DNA of 64,000 bases from Haladaptatus salinisoli. GTDB taxonomy: Archaea; Halobacteriota; Halobacteria; Halobacteriales; Haladaptataceae. Position 1 is the stretch's first letter. The number at the start of each line of letters is the position of its first letter. Under the pieces are notes generated by a model. It saw nothing but the letters and a program-made list of their open reading frames with translations, had not been told where the DNA came from and made no database searches. Location of the stretch: positions 2,096,823 to 2,160,822 of the forward strand of contig NZ_CP085327.1 of the NCBI RefSeq assembly GCF_020614375.1, given 5' to 3'. Position numbers and translations under genes: made by a program. Shown here one piece after another: positions 42,611 to 52,637 of this stretch.

Positions 42611-43282
42611 ATGGCGACCGAACTCGCGGACGGCCTCTGGTGGTTCGACCTCGGAAGCGTGAACTGCTACCTCGCGGACGACGGCGGCGACCTGACGCTC
42701 GTCGACGCCGGGACGCCCTTCGACCGCGGCGACATCGCCCGGGGCGTGAAGGACGCGGGGTACGGCCTCGACGCCATCGACCGCGTGCTCGTGACGCACT
42801 TCGATTTCGACCACGTCGGCGCGCTCTCGCGCCTCCCCATCGACGCGCCGGTCTACGTCGGCGCCGAGGACGCCCCGTACCTCTCGGGCGTGAAATCGCC
42901 GACCTGGCGAAACCACAAGGGCGCGCTCCAGCGCGTCGCCCGAACCCTGCTCTCGCCGCCCGAGGGTCCGGTTCGCCCCGTGGAGGACGGCGACGAGGTC
43001 GGAAGCTTCGCGGCCTACGCCACGCCGGGGCACTCGCCGGGCCACACCGTTTTCGTCAGCGACGAACTCGGCGTCGCTTTCCTCGGCGACCTCGTAATCG
43101 AGAGCCACGGAAAGCTCGAAGCGTCGAAGTGGGTCGTGAGCTACGACACGGACGAGGTGCGCGACAGCATCGTGACGCTGGCGGAGCAGGCGCCGGCGTT
43201 CGACGTCGCCGCGATGGGCCACGGCGTGCCCTTCATCCGGGACGGGAGCGAGCGCCTGCGCGAACTGGCCGAGACGCTGTAG
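42611..43282 (+). CDS. metallo-beta-lactamase-fold hydrolase
   Basis: 223-residue MBL-fold enzyme. The metal motif reads H63-F-D65-F-D67-H68 followed by VG, so the second ligand of the canonical HxHxDH is replaced by Asp, as in the HxDxDH subgroup. Later ligands are HSPGH (TPGHSPGHTVF), D in FLGDLV and the final MGHG. It may be a glyoxalase-II-like thioester hydrolase or other esterase; the substrate is unknown. The ATG fits the family start MATELADGLWWFDLG. Confidence 0.87.
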   Translation: MATELADGLWWFDLGSVNCYLADDGGDLTLVDAGTPFDRGDIARGVKDAGYGLDAIDRVLVTHFDFDHVGALSRLPIDAPVYVGAEDAPYLSGVKSPTWRNHKGALQRVARTLLSPPEGPVRPVEDGDEVGSFAAYATPGHSPGHTVFVSDELGVAFLGDLVIESHGKLEASKWVVSYDTDEVRDSIVTLAEQAPAFDVAAMGHGVPFIRDGSERLRELAETL

Positions 43283-43360
43283 CACCGATTTTTTCGCCTT
43301 CCGGCCGCTCCGACTCCCCGTCTACGGGCCTCGGTGCGAACGTCGGTTCGGCCGGCGGAA

Positions 43361-44308
43361 TCAGCACGTCCGGCACTCGTCGTACTCCTCCGCCATCGCG
43401 GGTTTCGAGCGCCGAACGACCAGCACGCCGCCGACGATCAACACCGTCCCGAGCACCTGCACCGCGCCGACGGGTTCGCCGAGCAGGAGCGCGCCGCTCC
43501 CGAGCGCCACGACGGGAACCGCGTTCCCGTACACGCCGGTCGTCGACGGGCCGACGGCCCGAACCGACGAGTTCCACCAGACGATGGCGATACCTGTTCC
43601 GAGCGCGCCCGCGAAGACGACGGCTCCCCAGACGAGCGGTTCGATGGCTCCCCACGCGACGCCCCCGTAGTACGGCACCGCGAGCGCGTGGAGCAGCGGG
43701 AGCGCGACCAGCAGGCCGAAGAAGGTGAGCGCGAGCGGCGACACTCGGTCGAGCGCGGGACGGTTGAGCGCGGTGTACGCGCCCCAGAGGACCGCCGCGA
43801 GGAGCACGACCGCGTTTCCGAACAGCGTTTCGCCGCCGAGCGAGATGTCCGTCCCGCCGAGCACGACCACCGCGGTTCCGACGACCGCGACGAGGAGGCC
43901 CGCCCACGCTCGCCCGCCGAGTCGCTCGAGACCGGTGAACTGGCTCACCATCGCCGTCCAGAGCGGCGCGCTCGCCATGATGAGCGCCGCGTTTCCCGCC
44001 GTCGTCGCGTCCATGCCGACGATGAAGGCGACCGGGAAACACCAGTAGCCGAGGACGCCGAGCGCGACGACCTGCCACCCTCCCGCGCGAATCGGTTGCA
44101 GCAGGCCGCGGCTTCCGCGCCGTCCGGCGACGTACGCGCCGCCGAGGACGAGCACCGAGACGGTGAACCGAAGCGAGTTGACGACGAACGGGTGGAGGTC
44201 GGCGAGCGCCACTTTCAGCACCGCGAAGTTGACGCCCCAGACGAGCACCGTCGCGAGCAGCGTGAGGTCGTTCCGTTCCCGAAGTCCGCCGATTGCCGGT
44301 CGAGACAC
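43361..44308 (-). CDS. EamA/DMT-family transporter
   Basis: 315-residue membrane protein with about ten TM helices in two EamA halves. The first half contains LLATVLVWGVNFAVLKVAL and NAALIMASAPLWTAMVS; the second has LWGAYTALNRPALDR and GTGIAIVWWNSSVRAVGPSTTGVYGNAVPVVAL, the typical YdcZ/RhaT-type pattern. Such proteins export amino acids, nucleosides or other small metabolites; the solute is unknown. The C terminus (EEYDECRTC) is short and cytoplasmic. The start is an ATG giving MSRPAIGG. Confidence 0.87.
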   Translation of the reverse strand: MSRPAIGGLRERNDLTLLATVLVWGVNFAVLKVALADLHPFVVNSLRFTVSVLVLGGAYVAGRRGSRGLLQPIRAGGWQVVALGVLGYWCFPVAFIVGMDATTAGNAALIMASAPLWTAMVSQFTGLERLGGRAWAGLLVAVVGTAVVVLGGTDISLGGETLFGNAVVLLAAVLWGAYTALNRPALDRVSPLALTFFGLLVALPLLHALAVPYYGGVAWGAIEPLVWGAVVFAGALGTGIAIVWWNSSVRAVGPSTTGVYGNAVPVVALGSGALLLGEPVGAVQVLGTVLIVGGVLVVRRSKPAMAEEYDECRTC

Positions 44309-44374
44309 GGAGGCGGTACGCGCCGGACGAGGATAACCTCGCGCCCGGTCGGGCGACCGCTCCGAGCCGGCGAT

Positions 44375-44854
44375 TCACATCCGCCGGTACATCCCTCTGG
44401 ACGCGGGGGCGGTGTACTCGAACCCGAACCGCTCGTAGAATCCCTCCACGTCCGCCATGAGGTTCACGTAGGCCGTCTCCGGCGCGTTTTCCTCTAAGTA
44501 CTCCATCAGCCGCTCCATCATCCGCGAGCCGAGCCCCCGCCGCTGGTGGTCGGGACGAACCGCCATATCACAGACGTGGTACACGGAACCGCCGTCGCCG
44601 ACGATTCGGGCCATGCCGACGACCTCGTCGCGGTGGACGACCGTCACGCCGAACACCGAGTTCGGGAGCCCTCGCTCCACCGCTTCGAGGCCTCTGGGTG
44701 CCATGTCGGCGGCCTCGCGGAGGGCGACGAACTCCTCGGGCGTCGGGAGTTCGTCGCGGAGTTCGTAGGTCGGGGAATCGGCTTCCGGGTCGTCGGAGAC
44801 GGAATCGTCTCGAGGTTCGCCGGGAAGCGACCCGTCTCCGTGGTCGGGGGACAT
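44375..44854 (-). CDS. GNAT-family N-acetyltransferase
   Basis: 159-residue acetyltransferase. An acidic N-terminal 35-residue extension (typical halophile addition) precedes the GNAT fold: strand GVTVVHRDEVVGMARIV, then VCDMAVRPDHQRRGLGSRMMERLMEYL, with the acetyl-CoA pyrophosphate loop R-R-G-L-G-S, and the final beta strand pair VEGFYERFGFE. The substrate (amine or protein) is unknown. It lies head-tail with the EamA gene on the same strand. Confidence 0.87.
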   Translation of the reverse strand: MSPDHGDGSLPGEPRDDSVSDDPEADSPTYELRDELPTPEEFVALREAADMAPRGLEAVERGLPNSVFGVTVVHRDEVVGMARIVGDGGSVYHVCDMAVRPDHQRRGLGSRMMERLMEYLEENAPETAYVNLMADVEGFYERFGFEYTAPASRGMYRRM

Positions 44855-44899
44855 GGAGGACGGTTGAACGACGAGAGGAATAGGTCTGTCCGTTCCGGC

Positions 44900-45220
44900 C
44901 TATCCGGCCAGTTCCTCAGCGACCGCGTCCGCTCCGAGCAGGTTCGGGTCGACGATGAGGTCGGCCTGCCCGCGGGCGAACTCCGGAATCGTGTTCTCGT
45001 CGTAGACGACGACCCGGAGGCCCGGGTTCACGTCCTTTCCCACCGCTATTGCGGTCGCCTGCCTCACGTCGGTCAGGACGAACAGGTCGGCGTCGTGGAT
45101 ACCCGCGTCTTCGAGCGCGGGTCGGGAGGCGATGCCGTCGACGCGGGTGGTCTCGACGCCCTCCGCCTCGAGCGCCGAACCGAGTCCGCTCTCGTCGGGT
45201 CCTGCGATGACTGCGCGCAT
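44900..45220 (-). CDS. small conserved protein coupled to guaAb
   Basis: 106-residue alpha/beta protein, not linked to a named family with confidence. The opening [23 protein letters not shown] resembles a Rossmann-type nucleotide-binding loop, followed by DADLFVLTDVRQATAIAVGKDVNPGLRVVVYDEN, reminiscent of TrkA-N-like regulators. Its ATG overlaps the guaAb stop by one base (TGATG), which strongly couples its translation to GMP synthase. A regulatory or assembly role in guanine nucleotide synthesis is plausible but unproved. Confidence 0.75.
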   Translation of the reverse strand: MRAVIAGPDESGLGSALEAEGVETTRVDGIASRPALEDAGIHDADLFVLTDVRQATAIAVGKDVNPGLRVVVYDENTIPEFARGQADLIVDPNLLGADAVAEELAG

Positions 45221-46137
45221 CACTCGTACTCGATGGTCGCCGGAGGTTTATGCGTCACGTCGTAGACGACGCGAGCGACGTTCTCGTTCTCCCCCGTGAT
45301 GCGCGACTGGATGCGCTGGAGCGTCTCCCAGTCGAGTTCCTGCGCTCGGGCGGTCATGCCGTCGCGCGATTCGACCGACCGCACCGCGACGATCCACCCG
45401 TGGACGCGGTTGTCGCCTTTCACGCCGGTTCCCTTGCCGACGACCGCGGCGAACGCCTGCCACGGGTCGTACTCCTCCAGCTCCTCCTCGACCACGTGGC
45501 ACGCGTCGCGGGCGACTTCGACCTTCTCGGGCGTTACCTCGCCGAGGACGCGCACCGCGAGTCCCGGCCCGGGGAAGGGCATCCGCTCGGAGATTATCTC
45601 CTCGAGGTCGAGCGCGCGCGCCACCTCGCGCACCTCGTCCTTGTAGAGGTCGCGGACGGGTTCGACGATGCCCTCGAAGTCCACCGCATCCGGTAGTCCG
45701 CCGACGTTGTGGTGGGATTTGATGCCGCCCTCGCTCTCGATTCGGTCGGGGTAGATGGTGCCCTGCACGAGGTACTCGGCGTCCGTCTCCTTCGCCTCGC
45801 GTTCGAACTCGCGGATGAACTGCTCGCCGATGACGGCGCGCTTCTCCTCGGGGTCGGTGACGCCCGAAAGCGCCTCGAAGAACCGCTCTCTGGCCTCCAC
45901 GACCTCCAACGAACGCATGTAGGAGAACGTCTCCCGGATCTGGTCGGTCTCCCCTTTGCGCATCAGTCCGGTGTCGACGTAGACGGGGGTGAGTTGGTCG
46001 CCGATTGCCTCGTACGCGAGCGCGGCGGCCACCGATGAGTCGACGCCGCCCGACAGCGCGATGATGGCGTGCTCGTCGCCGACCTCCGCTCGAATCTCGT
46101 CGACGGCCTCCGCGACGAACGATTCGGCGTCGACCAT
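45220..46137 (-). CDS. guaAb: GMP synthase subunit B (ATP pyrophosphatase)
   Basis: 305-residue synthetase subunit that adenylates XMP and accepts ammonia to give GMP. PP-loop SGGVDSS (29-35), then [14 protein letters not shown] and the SHHNVGGLP block; the C-terminal dimerisation part has [14 protein letters not shown] and [11 protein letters not shown]. The glutaminase (subunit A) is absent from the protein and not in the window, the standard archaeal split. The ATG overlaps the pyrG stop (TGATG), so pyrG, guaAb and the next small gene form one operon of nucleotide amination enzymes. Confidence 0.95.
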   Translation of the reverse strand: MVDAESFVAEAVDEIRAEVGDEHAIIALSGGVDSSVAAALAYEAIGDQLTPVYVDTGLMRKGETDQIRETFSYMRSLEVVEARERFFEALSGVTDPEEKRAVIGEQFIREFEREAKETDAEYLVQGTIYPDRIESEGGIKSHHNVGGLPDAVDFEGIVEPVRDLYKDEVREVARALDLEEIISERMPFPGPGLAVRVLGEVTPEKVEVARDACHVVEEELEEYDPWQAFAAVVGKGTGVKGDNRVHGWIVAVRSVESRDGMTARAQELDWETLQRIQSRITGENENVARVVYDVTHKPPATIEYE

Positions 46138-47783
46138 CAGACCTCCACCTCCCGTTCGACCTCGGTTTCGCTCAACACGGCGTCGAGTAGACCGACGAAC
46201 GGCGGACTCGCCCGCCCCGGCCGGGAGCGGAACTCGGGGTGGAACTGGGTTCCGAAGAAGTACGGGTGGTCTTCGAGTTCGAGAATCTCCATCCGGTTGC
46301 CCGCGCGCCCCGAGAAGACGAGGTCGGAACCCTCGAAGTCGTCGAAGTACTCGGGGTTCACCTCGTAGCGATGGCGGTGGCGCTCCGTGCACTGGGTCGC
46401 GCCGTACACCTCGTGCGCCAGCGTACCGGCTTCGATGTCCGTCTCGTGCGCGCCGAGGCGCATGGTGCCGCCCATGTCCTCGATTTCGTACTGCTCGGGC
46501 AGAATGTCGATGACGGGGTGGGGCGTGTCGGCGTCCGCCTCGGCGGAGTTCGCGCCCTTCAGTCCGAGGACGTTCCGGGCGTACTCCACGACCGCCATCT
46601 GGAATCCGAGACAGAGGCCGAGGTAGGGGACGCCGTTCTCGCGGGCGTAGCGGACGGCCGCTATCTTCCCCTGCGTGCCGCGACTGCCGAAGCCGCCGGG
46701 GACGACGATGCCGTCGGCCTCCTTCAGTCGCTCTTCGTGGGCGTCGTCCATCTCGTCGGAGTCGACCCAGAGGACGTTCACGTCCACGTTCTTCTCCAGT
46801 CCGGCGTGTTTCAGCGCCTCGTGGATGGATATGTAGGCGTCCTCGAGCGCGTACTTTCCGACCAGCGCGATGTCCACCTCGCCGTCCGTCTCCTGGGTGA
46901 CGAGTTCGCGCCACTCGTTGTCGCGTTCGGCGTGCGGGATGGCCCGCTCGGCCAGTCCGAGTCGGTGCATGACGTACTCGTCCAGACCCTCCTCCTCGAC
47001 GACCAGCGGGACGTGGTAGATGTCCTCCACGTCGGGGTTCGAGAAGACGGCGTCCGTCGGCACGTCGCAGAACAGCGCGATCTTCTCCTTCGTCGCCGGT
47101 TCGAGTTCGTCGTCGCAGCGTCCGACGAGCACGTCGGGTTGGAGGCCGATGCTCCGCAGTTCCTTCACGCTGTGCTGGGTCGGCTTCGTCTTCTGCTCGC
47201 CGTTCTTCGAGTAGGGGACGAGCGTGACGTGGGTCAACAGGAAATCGTCGTCGTCCTGTTCGGTGGCGAACTGGCGGAGGGCTTCGAGGAAGGGCATGCT
47301 CTCGATGTCGCCCACCGTGCCGCCGACCTCGACGATACAGACGTCGTGGCCCTCGGCGGCCTCGCGGATTCGGCGCTTTATCTCGTCCGTGATATGCGGG
47401 ATTATCTGGACGGTCTTGCCGAGGTAGTCCCCGGCGCGCTCCTTCTCGATGACGTTCTGGTACGCCTTTCCGGTGGTGACGTTGTGGTCGGAGGTCATGT
47501 CCACGCCGAGGAAGCGCTCGTAGTTTCCGAGGTCCAAATCGACCTCGCCGCCGTCTTTCAGCACGTACACCTCGCCGTGCTGGTAGGGGTTCATCGTCCC
47601 CGCGTCCACGTTGAGATACGGGTCTATCTTCACGGCGGTCACGTCGAACCCGGCGTTGGCGAGCAGTCGGCCGGTGCTTGCGGCGGTGATGCCCTTACCG
47701 AGTCCGGACATGACGCCCCCTGTGACGAAAATGAACTTCTCCCCCATCGTGGGGTCGTAGTCTGTCTCGGGGTTAGTCGGCAT
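46137..47783 (-). CDS. pyrG: CTP synthase
   Basis: 548-residue glutamine amidotransferase converting UTP to CTP. The synthetase domain begins [21 protein letters not shown] (P-loop) and contains [13 protein letters not shown]; the C-terminal glutaminase has the GLCLGFQ nucleophile elbow and HPEF with the His-Glu pair. A short acidic prefix ([12 protein letters not shown]) precedes the family start; the ATG there is preferred over an upstream one. First gene of the pyrG-guaAb operon. Confidence 0.97.
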   Translation of the reverse strand: MPTNPETDYDPTMGEKFIFVTGGVMSGLGKGITAASTGRLLANAGFDVTAVKIDPYLNVDAGTMNPYQHGEVYVLKDGGEVDLDLGNYERFLGVDMTSDHNVTTGKAYQNVIEKERAGDYLGKTVQIIPHITDEIKRRIREAAEGHDVCIVEVGGTVGDIESMPFLEALRQFATEQDDDDFLLTHVTLVPYSKNGEQKTKPTQHSVKELRSIGLQPDVLVGRCDDELEPATKEKIALFCDVPTDAVFSNPDVEDIYHVPLVVEEEGLDEYVMHRLGLAERAIPHAERDNEWRELVTQETDGEVDIALVGKYALEDAYISIHEALKHAGLEKNVDVNVLWVDSDEMDDAHEERLKEADGIVVPGGFGSRGTQGKIAAVRYARENGVPYLGLCLGFQMAVVEYARNVLGLKGANSAEADADTPHPVIDILPEQYEIEDMGGTMRLGAHETDIEAGTLAHEVYGATQCTERHRHRYEVNPEYFDDFEGSDLVFSGRAGNRMEILELEDHPYFFGTQFHPEFRSRPGRASPPFVGLLDAVLSETEVEREVEV

Positions 47784-47860
47784 ACTGAGTGTGGGCAATC
47801 GTTCGTCAAAACGATTTCGGAGGCGGATTGCTTCGACAGAAAGTGGCACGCCGACGCCGG

Positions 47861-48460
47861 TCAGCCGAGGTGCTCGACCAGAAACTCGCCGACCCGTCCC
47901 GCCACCTTCCGTTCCTGTCCGACGAAGAAGTGGTCGGCGCCGAACGCCTCCGTCTCGAATCCCAGTTCCTCCGCGCGCTCCACGAGCGGTTTCCAGTTCG
48001 CGGTGTCGTCCCGCGTTCCGTAGACGACCTTCAGCGGAACTTCGACCGCGTCCAGCGCCGCCACCGCGTCGAGGTCCTCCGCGAGGCGCGAGGCGGGCGC
48101 GAGCAAGGCGATGGCGTCAGCGCCCTCGTCCGCGCCCGCCAACGCGGCGACTCCCCCGCCGAAACTGAAGCCGAAGACGCCGACCCGGTCGTGGCGCTCA
48201 CGCGCCCACCGGAGCGCGTTGCGGGCGTCCTCGCGCTCGCCGTACCCTTCGTCCCACTCGCCGTAGTCGAACCGGAGGCAGGCGACGCCGCGCTCGGCGA
48301 GTACCTCGCCGAGCGCGACGAGTCGGTTGTCGCTCCGGTTACCGCCGAACTCGGGGTGCGGCGGGCACGCGACGGTCACGGCGTTCGCCTCCCCGTCGGG
48401 AAGGTCGATTGTCGCGCGTACGTCCCGCACGCCGGGGAGAACGACTTTGTTCGACTCCAT
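47861..48460 (-). CDS. alpha/beta hydrolase
   Basis: 199-residue hydrolase of the dienelactone-hydrolase-like/KANL3 type. The triad is visible: nucleophile S99 in GFSFGGG, acid D151 in YGTRDD, and H177 in GADHFF. N-terminal [16 protein letters not shown] and CLRFDYGEW are typical of the branch with an oxyanion loop. It lacks a signal peptide. The substrate is unknown. It is divergent from pspA, with only 54 bp between the two ATGs and a single TATA-like box between them. Confidence 0.87.
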   Translation of the reverse strand: MESNKVVLPGVRDVRATIDLPDGEANAVTVACPPHPEFGGNRSDNRLVALGEVLAERGVACLRFDYGEWDEGYGEREDARNALRWARERHDRVGVFGFSFGGGVAALAGADEGADAIALLAPASRLAEDLDAVAALDAVEVPLKVVYGTRDDTANWKPLVERAEELGFETEAFGADHFFVGQERKVAGRVGEFLVEHLG

Positions 48461-48483
48461 GACCGCGTGTTGGCTTGGTGAGG

Positions 48484-48491
48484 ATTTTAAG
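48484..48491. promoter_or_regulatory. single AT box shared by divergent hydrolase and pspA genes
   Basis: ATTTTAAG is the only TATA-like sequence in the 54-bp interval. It is 24-31 nt from both start codons (48460 minus, 48515 plus), so both genes could be leaderless and driven from the same element. Confidence 0.5.
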
Positions 48492-48514
48492 GGTCGGGTT
48501 CTGAATGTAGTGGT

Positions 48515-49387
48515 ATGGGAGTACTCTCACGCATGTCGTACGTGGTCCGGTCGAAGATAAACGCCCTCCTGAACAGGGCCGAAGACCCCACCGAGACGCT
48601 CGACTACTCGTACGAGCAGATGCGCGACGAACTACAGGACGTGAAGAAGGGCATCGCCGACCTCACGACCCAGAAAAAGCGCCTCGAGATCCAGAAGCGG
48701 AACCTGGAGGAGAACGTCGATAAGCACAACTCGCAGGCGCGCGAGGCGATAAATCAAGGGCGCGAGGACTTGGCCCGGCGCGCGCTGGAGAAGAAAAAGC
48801 AGAAGATGACCCAGATAGAGGACCTGGAGGGCCAAATCGCGCAGTTGCAGAACACGCAGGACAACCTCATCGAGAAGAAAGACACGCTCCAGAACCGCAT
48901 CGAGGAGTTCCGCACGAAAAAGGAGAGCATGAAGGCCCGCTACGAGGCCGCGGAGGCGAACTCCCGCGTCTCGGAGGCGATGACGGGCGTCGGCGACGAG
49001 ATGCAGAACGTCGGGATGGCCATCGAGCGCGCCGAAGAGCAGACCGAGGAGATGGAAGCGCGCGCCGAGGCGATGGACGAACTCCACGAGTCGGGCGCGT
49101 TCGAGGACGCGCTTTCGGACAAGGACCAACTCGACCGCGAACTCGAGGAGATGCGCTCGTCCGGCGAAGTGGACGCCGAACTCGACACGCTGAAAGCCGA
49201 GATGGGAATCGAGGACGAGACGGAAACGGAGACCGAGACGGAAACGGAGACCGAGGCGGAAGCGGCGTCCCCCGACGAGGAGGTCGACCTCGCCGACCTC
49301 GAAGCCGAGGTCGCCGCCGAGGAGTCGAACGCGGAGGCCGAACAGGCGACGGAAACCGAGCAGGCGACGGAAGACGAACAGTCCTAA
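48515..49387 (+). CDS. pspA: PspA/IM30-family membrane-stress protein
   Basis: 290-residue coiled-coil protein. Residues 1-205 match PspA: MGVLSRMSYVVRSKINALLNRAEDP as the amphipathic membrane-binding helix, then long coiled coils (LDYSYEQMRDELQDVKKGIADLTTQ). The C-terminal 90 residues are an added acidic low-complexity tail with an ET-repeat coded by an 18-bp tandem repeat. PspA/IM30 proteins polymerise on membranes under stress to preserve their integrity. It is followed by a membrane protein gene 48 nt downstream, possibly its partner. Confidence 0.92.
   Translation: MGVLSRMSYVVRSKINALLNRAEDPTETLDYSYEQMRDELQDVKKGIADLTTQKKRLEIQKRNLEENVDKHNSQAREAINQGREDLARRALEKKKQKMTQIEDLEGQIAQLQNTQDNLIEKKDTLQNRIEEFRTKKESMKARYEAAEANSRVSEAMTGVGDEMQNVGMAIERAEEQTEEMEARAEAMDELHESGAFEDALSDKDQLDRELEEMRSSGEVDAELDTLKAEMGIEDETETETETETETEAEAASPDEEVDLADLEAEVAAEESNAEAEQATETEQATEDEQS
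49217..49252 (+). repeat. two perfect 18-bp tandem repeats in pspA
   Basis: The 18-bp unit GAGACGGAAACGGAGACC occurs twice in a row and a diverged third copy follows (GAGGCGGAAGCG). It encodes the alternating Glu-Thr run of the PspA tail, so length could vary by slippage in frame. Confidence 0.7.
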
Positions 49388-49435
49388 TCGCTCTCCGGCA
49401 GTGGCTATTTGAGTTCGGTCGTCCTGGTGACGGAC

Positions 49436-50476
49436 ATGGACGAGTCAGACGGTGGTTCCCAGCCCAGTGACACGATGCGCGAGCGGATCGACGAGAGTCG
49501 CGTCAAACTGTGGGTGCTGATGGAGGCGAATCGGTGGCTCGTCGCCGGGGTCATTCTGGTCGCGTTCTTTCTCGCGCTGGTCGTCCTCGGCATCGCCGAC
49601 CCGTCGCCGCTCGAACAGTACATCGGGCCGGGCGACGACCCCGTGGACACGACGTTTCAGGGATTCATCGGCGCTATCATCACCGGCGTGACGCTCGTCG
49701 TGACGCTCAATCAGCTCGTGCTCTCGCAGGAACTCGGACCGGTCGGCGACCAGCGGACTCGGATGGAGGGTGCGATGGAGTTCCGCCGCGACGTCGAGGA
49801 AGTGCTCGGCCTCCGGACCGCGCCGCCCGAACCGGCGGCGTTCATGCGGTCGCTCATGGAGGAGACCCAAAATCGGGCGAACGCGCTCGCCGACGCGGTC
49901 GAAGAGAGCCGGGACGAAGACCTCAAAGAGGAGATTCGAAGCTACGTCGACGGGTTGAGCGCGAACGCGGACGAGGTGAGCGAGACGCTCGAAAACACGC
50001 AGTTCGGAACGTTCGACGTGCTTTCCGCCATCCTCAACTTCAACTACTCGTGGAAGATATTCGTCGCGCGGCGGATTCGCAACGAACACGAAGACGCCAT
50101 CACCGAGGAAGTGGACGAGGCGTTCGACGACATCATCGAATCGCTCAACTTCTTCGGACCGTCGCGCGAACACTTCAAGACGCTGTACTTTCAGTGGGAA
50201 TTCGTCAACCTCTCGCGGGCGATGCTCTACACCGCGATTCCCGCGCTCGTCGTGACCGTGGCGATGATAAACTACTTCGACGCGCGGGCGGTCCCCGGCG
50301 CGACGGTCGGCATCAGCAACGACGTGTTGGTGCTGAGTCTGGCGACGACCATCGCGGTCGTCCCCTTCGTCATCCTGCTCTCGTACATCCTCCGCATCGC
50401 AACCGTGGCGAAGCGCACGCTCTCCATCGGCCCGTTCATCCTGCGCGAGACGAGACGGAGCGACGAGTTGGACTGA
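49436..50476 (+). CDS. conserved membrane protein downstream of pspA
   Basis: 346-residue membrane protein with a two-helix N-terminal part (about 32-52 and 73-98), a long acidic cytoplasmic-like region (about 110-245, DVEEVLGLRTAPPEPAAFMRSLMEETQNRANALADAVEE) and two C-terminal helices (about 262-282 and 296-320). I do not recognise a named family. The first pair and the large soluble part resemble haloarchaeal stress-related membrane proteins. It lies 48 nt behind pspA on the same strand, so a role with PspA at the membrane is a reasonable guess. ATG chosen; an upstream TTG is possible. Confidence 0.7.
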   Translation: MDESDGGSQPSDTMRERIDESRVKLWVLMEANRWLVAGVILVAFFLALVVLGIADPSPLEQYIGPGDDPVDTTFQGFIGAIITGVTLVVTLNQLVLSQELGPVGDQRTRMEGAMEFRRDVEEVLGLRTAPPEPAAFMRSLMEETQNRANALADAVEESRDEDLKEEIRSYVDGLSANADEVSETLENTQFGTFDVLSAILNFNYSWKIFVARRIRNEHEDAITEEVDEAFDDIIESLNFFGPSREHFKTLYFQWEFVNLSRAMLYTAIPALVVTVAMINYFDARAVPGATVGISNDVLVLSLATTIAVVPFVILLSYILRIATVAKRTLSIGPFILRETRRSDELD

Positions 50477-50636
50477 GACTCGGCGTTCCCCTTCCTCACC
50501 GTTCACAACCCCGACGAGCGTGCACCCGTCGAGCGATATTCGGTCCGCCACGCGGGAACGTCCCGGAGAAAACATACCAGTTCGGACCGGACGGCCGAGG
50601 GTTTCGACGAGGTCGGATTCGACCGGTACGAACCGC

Positions 50637-52559
50637 TCAGGCGAGGAAGTCCGGGTCGGTGCGCTTCTCCTCGCGCTCGCTTCGGAGGTGGTCGCGGAAC
50701 GATTCGAGCGACACGTCCTTTTCCTCCCGTTCCTTGCGGTCGCGGACCGATATCGTCCCGGCCTCCTCCTCGTTGCCGCCGACGATGACCATGTACGGCA
50801 CGCGGTCGTCGTGGGCCTGCTGGATCTTTCGTCCGACGGTCCACGAGCGGTCCTCGACCTCGGTGCGGAAGTCGCCGAGTTCGTTCGCGACGCGGTGGGC
50901 GTAGCCGAGGTTGTCGTCGCTGACCGGGAGGACGCGCACCTGTTCGGGCGAGAGCCAGAGCGGGAACTTCCCGTCGAAGTGCTCGATGAGCACCATGAAG
51001 AACCGCTCGTAGCTGCCGTACAGCGCGCGGTGTATCATGACCGGACGCTCCCGCTCGTTCTCCTCGGTGACGTACTCGAGGTCGAACCGCTCGGGCATGT
51101 TGAAATCGAGTTGCACGGTCGGTCCGTCCCACTCGCGCCCGAGGGCGTCCTCGAAGGCGAAGTCGATCTTCGGCCCGTAGAACGCGCCGTCGCCCTCCTC
51201 GAGGCGGTAGTCCATCTCCGACTCCTCGAGGACGGATTCGAGTTGCGATTCGGCCCGCTCCCATATCTCGTCGCTCCCGACCGACTTCTCGGGGCGGGTC
51301 GCCAGGGCGACCGAGTAGTCGAGGTCGAACGTTTCGAGCACCTCGAATATCATCTCCATGATGGTGTCCACCTCGGCCCGAATCTGGTCGGGGCGGACGA
51401 ACAGGTGCCCGTCGTCGATGGTGAACGCCCAGACGCGCGAGAGGCCGGAGAGTTCGCCGCGCTGTTCCTTGCGGTACACCTTCCCGTCCTCGAAGTACCG
51501 CACCGGCAGGTCGCGGTAGCTCCAACTGTGCTGGTCGAAGATGGTCGCGTGGCCGGGGCAGTTCATCGGCTTCAGCCCGTACTCCTCGTCGTTCACGTCG
51601 AGCAGGAACATGTCGTCGACGTAGTTGTCGTAGTGGCCCGACCGCTGCCACAGTTCGGTGCGGAAGAGGTGGGGCGTCTCGACCGGTTCGTAACCCGCGT
51701 CGAGGTTCAGGTCGGCGACGTAAGTGGAGAGTTCGTCGAGGATGCGCTTTCCGTTCGGGTGGTAGAGCGGGAGCCCCGGCCCGGTGACCTCGGGAATCGA
51801 GAACAGGTCGAGTTCCCGCCCGAGCTTCCGGTGGTCGCGCTCCGCCGCCTGCTCGCGGCGTTCGAGGAACTGTTCGAGTTCGCTTCCGGTGGGGAAAGCG
51901 GTGCCGTACACGCGGGTCAGCGTCTCGTTCTCCTCGTCGCCGCGCCAGTAGGCCGCCGAGGTTTCGAGGACGGCGAACCCGCCGATTTCGCCCGTCGATT
52001 CGACGTGCGGCCCCTTACAGAGGTCGAAGAACTCGCCCTGTTCGTAGAACGAGATGGGGTCTTCGCCAGCCGCCTCGGTGTCGAGGACGTCCTGCTTGTA
52101 GGGGTTGTCCTCGTACAGGTCGAACGCCTCCTCGCGCGACTTCTCGGTGCGCTCGATGGCGACGTCCTCTTCGATGATGTCCTGCGCCTCGTCCTCGATT
52201 TCGGCCAAGTCCTCGCTGTCGAGTTCGACGCCGGAGACGTCGTAGTAGAAGCCCTCGTCCGTCCACGGTCCGATGGCGAGCTTCGCTTCCGGGTGGAGTC
52301 GCTGGAGAGCCTGCGCGAACACGTGGGCGGCGGAGTGGCGGAGCACGTCCACGTACTCGTCGCTCTGCTCGGTGACGATGACGAGTTCGCAGTCCTCGGT
52401 GAGCGGCGTCGCCTTGTCGACGAGGTCGCCGTCCACCACTCCCGCCACCGTGTCCTTGCCGAGTCCGGGGCCGATTTCGTACGCCACGTCCTCCACGGTC
52501 GACCCTTCCTCCATTCGGAGCTCCGAGCCGTCCGGAAGCGTGACAACGATATCGCTCAT
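50637..52559 (-). CDS. thrS: threonyl-tRNA synthetase
   Basis: 640-residue class II aminoacyl-tRNA synthetase charging tRNA-Thr. It has the N-terminal TGS domain ([21 protein letters not shown]), the editing domain with [12 protein letters not shown] and the SAD motif, and the catalytic core with the zinc site in [21 protein letters not shown]. The C-terminal anticodon-binding domain is [21 protein letters not shown]. This is the bacterial-type layout with TGS and N2 domains. The ATG at MSDIVV fits the family start. No operon partner. Confidence 0.96.
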   Translation of the reverse strand: MSDIVVTLPDGSELRMEEGSTVEDVAYEIGPGLGKDTVAGVVDGDLVDKATPLTEDCELVIVTEQSDEYVDVLRHSAAHVFAQALQRLHPEAKLAIGPWTDEGFYYDVSGVELDSEDLAEIEDEAQDIIEEDVAIERTEKSREEAFDLYEDNPYKQDVLDTEAAGEDPISFYEQGEFFDLCKGPHVESTGEIGGFAVLETSAAYWRGDEENETLTRVYGTAFPTGSELEQFLERREQAAERDHRKLGRELDLFSIPEVTGPGLPLYHPNGKRILDELSTYVADLNLDAGYEPVETPHLFRTELWQRSGHYDNYVDDMFLLDVNDEEYGLKPMNCPGHATIFDQHSWSYRDLPVRYFEDGKVYRKEQRGELSGLSRVWAFTIDDGHLFVRPDQIRAEVDTIMEMIFEVLETFDLDYSVALATRPEKSVGSDEIWERAESQLESVLEESEMDYRLEEGDGAFYGPKIDFAFEDALGREWDGPTVQLDFNMPERFDLEYVTEENERERPVMIHRALYGSYERFFMVLIEHFDGKFPLWLSPEQVRVLPVSDDNLGYAHRVANELGDFRTEVEDRSWTVGRKIQQAHDDRVPYMVIVGGNEEEAGTISVRDRKEREEKDVSLESFRDHLRSEREEKRTDPDFLA

Positions 52560-52637
52560 AGGGCAGTTACGGGATAGGCGCAAGATAAGTGTGTTGAGAC
52601 GGCGGCGGCGAGGCGCGGTCGAGCGCTCGCAGGGCGC

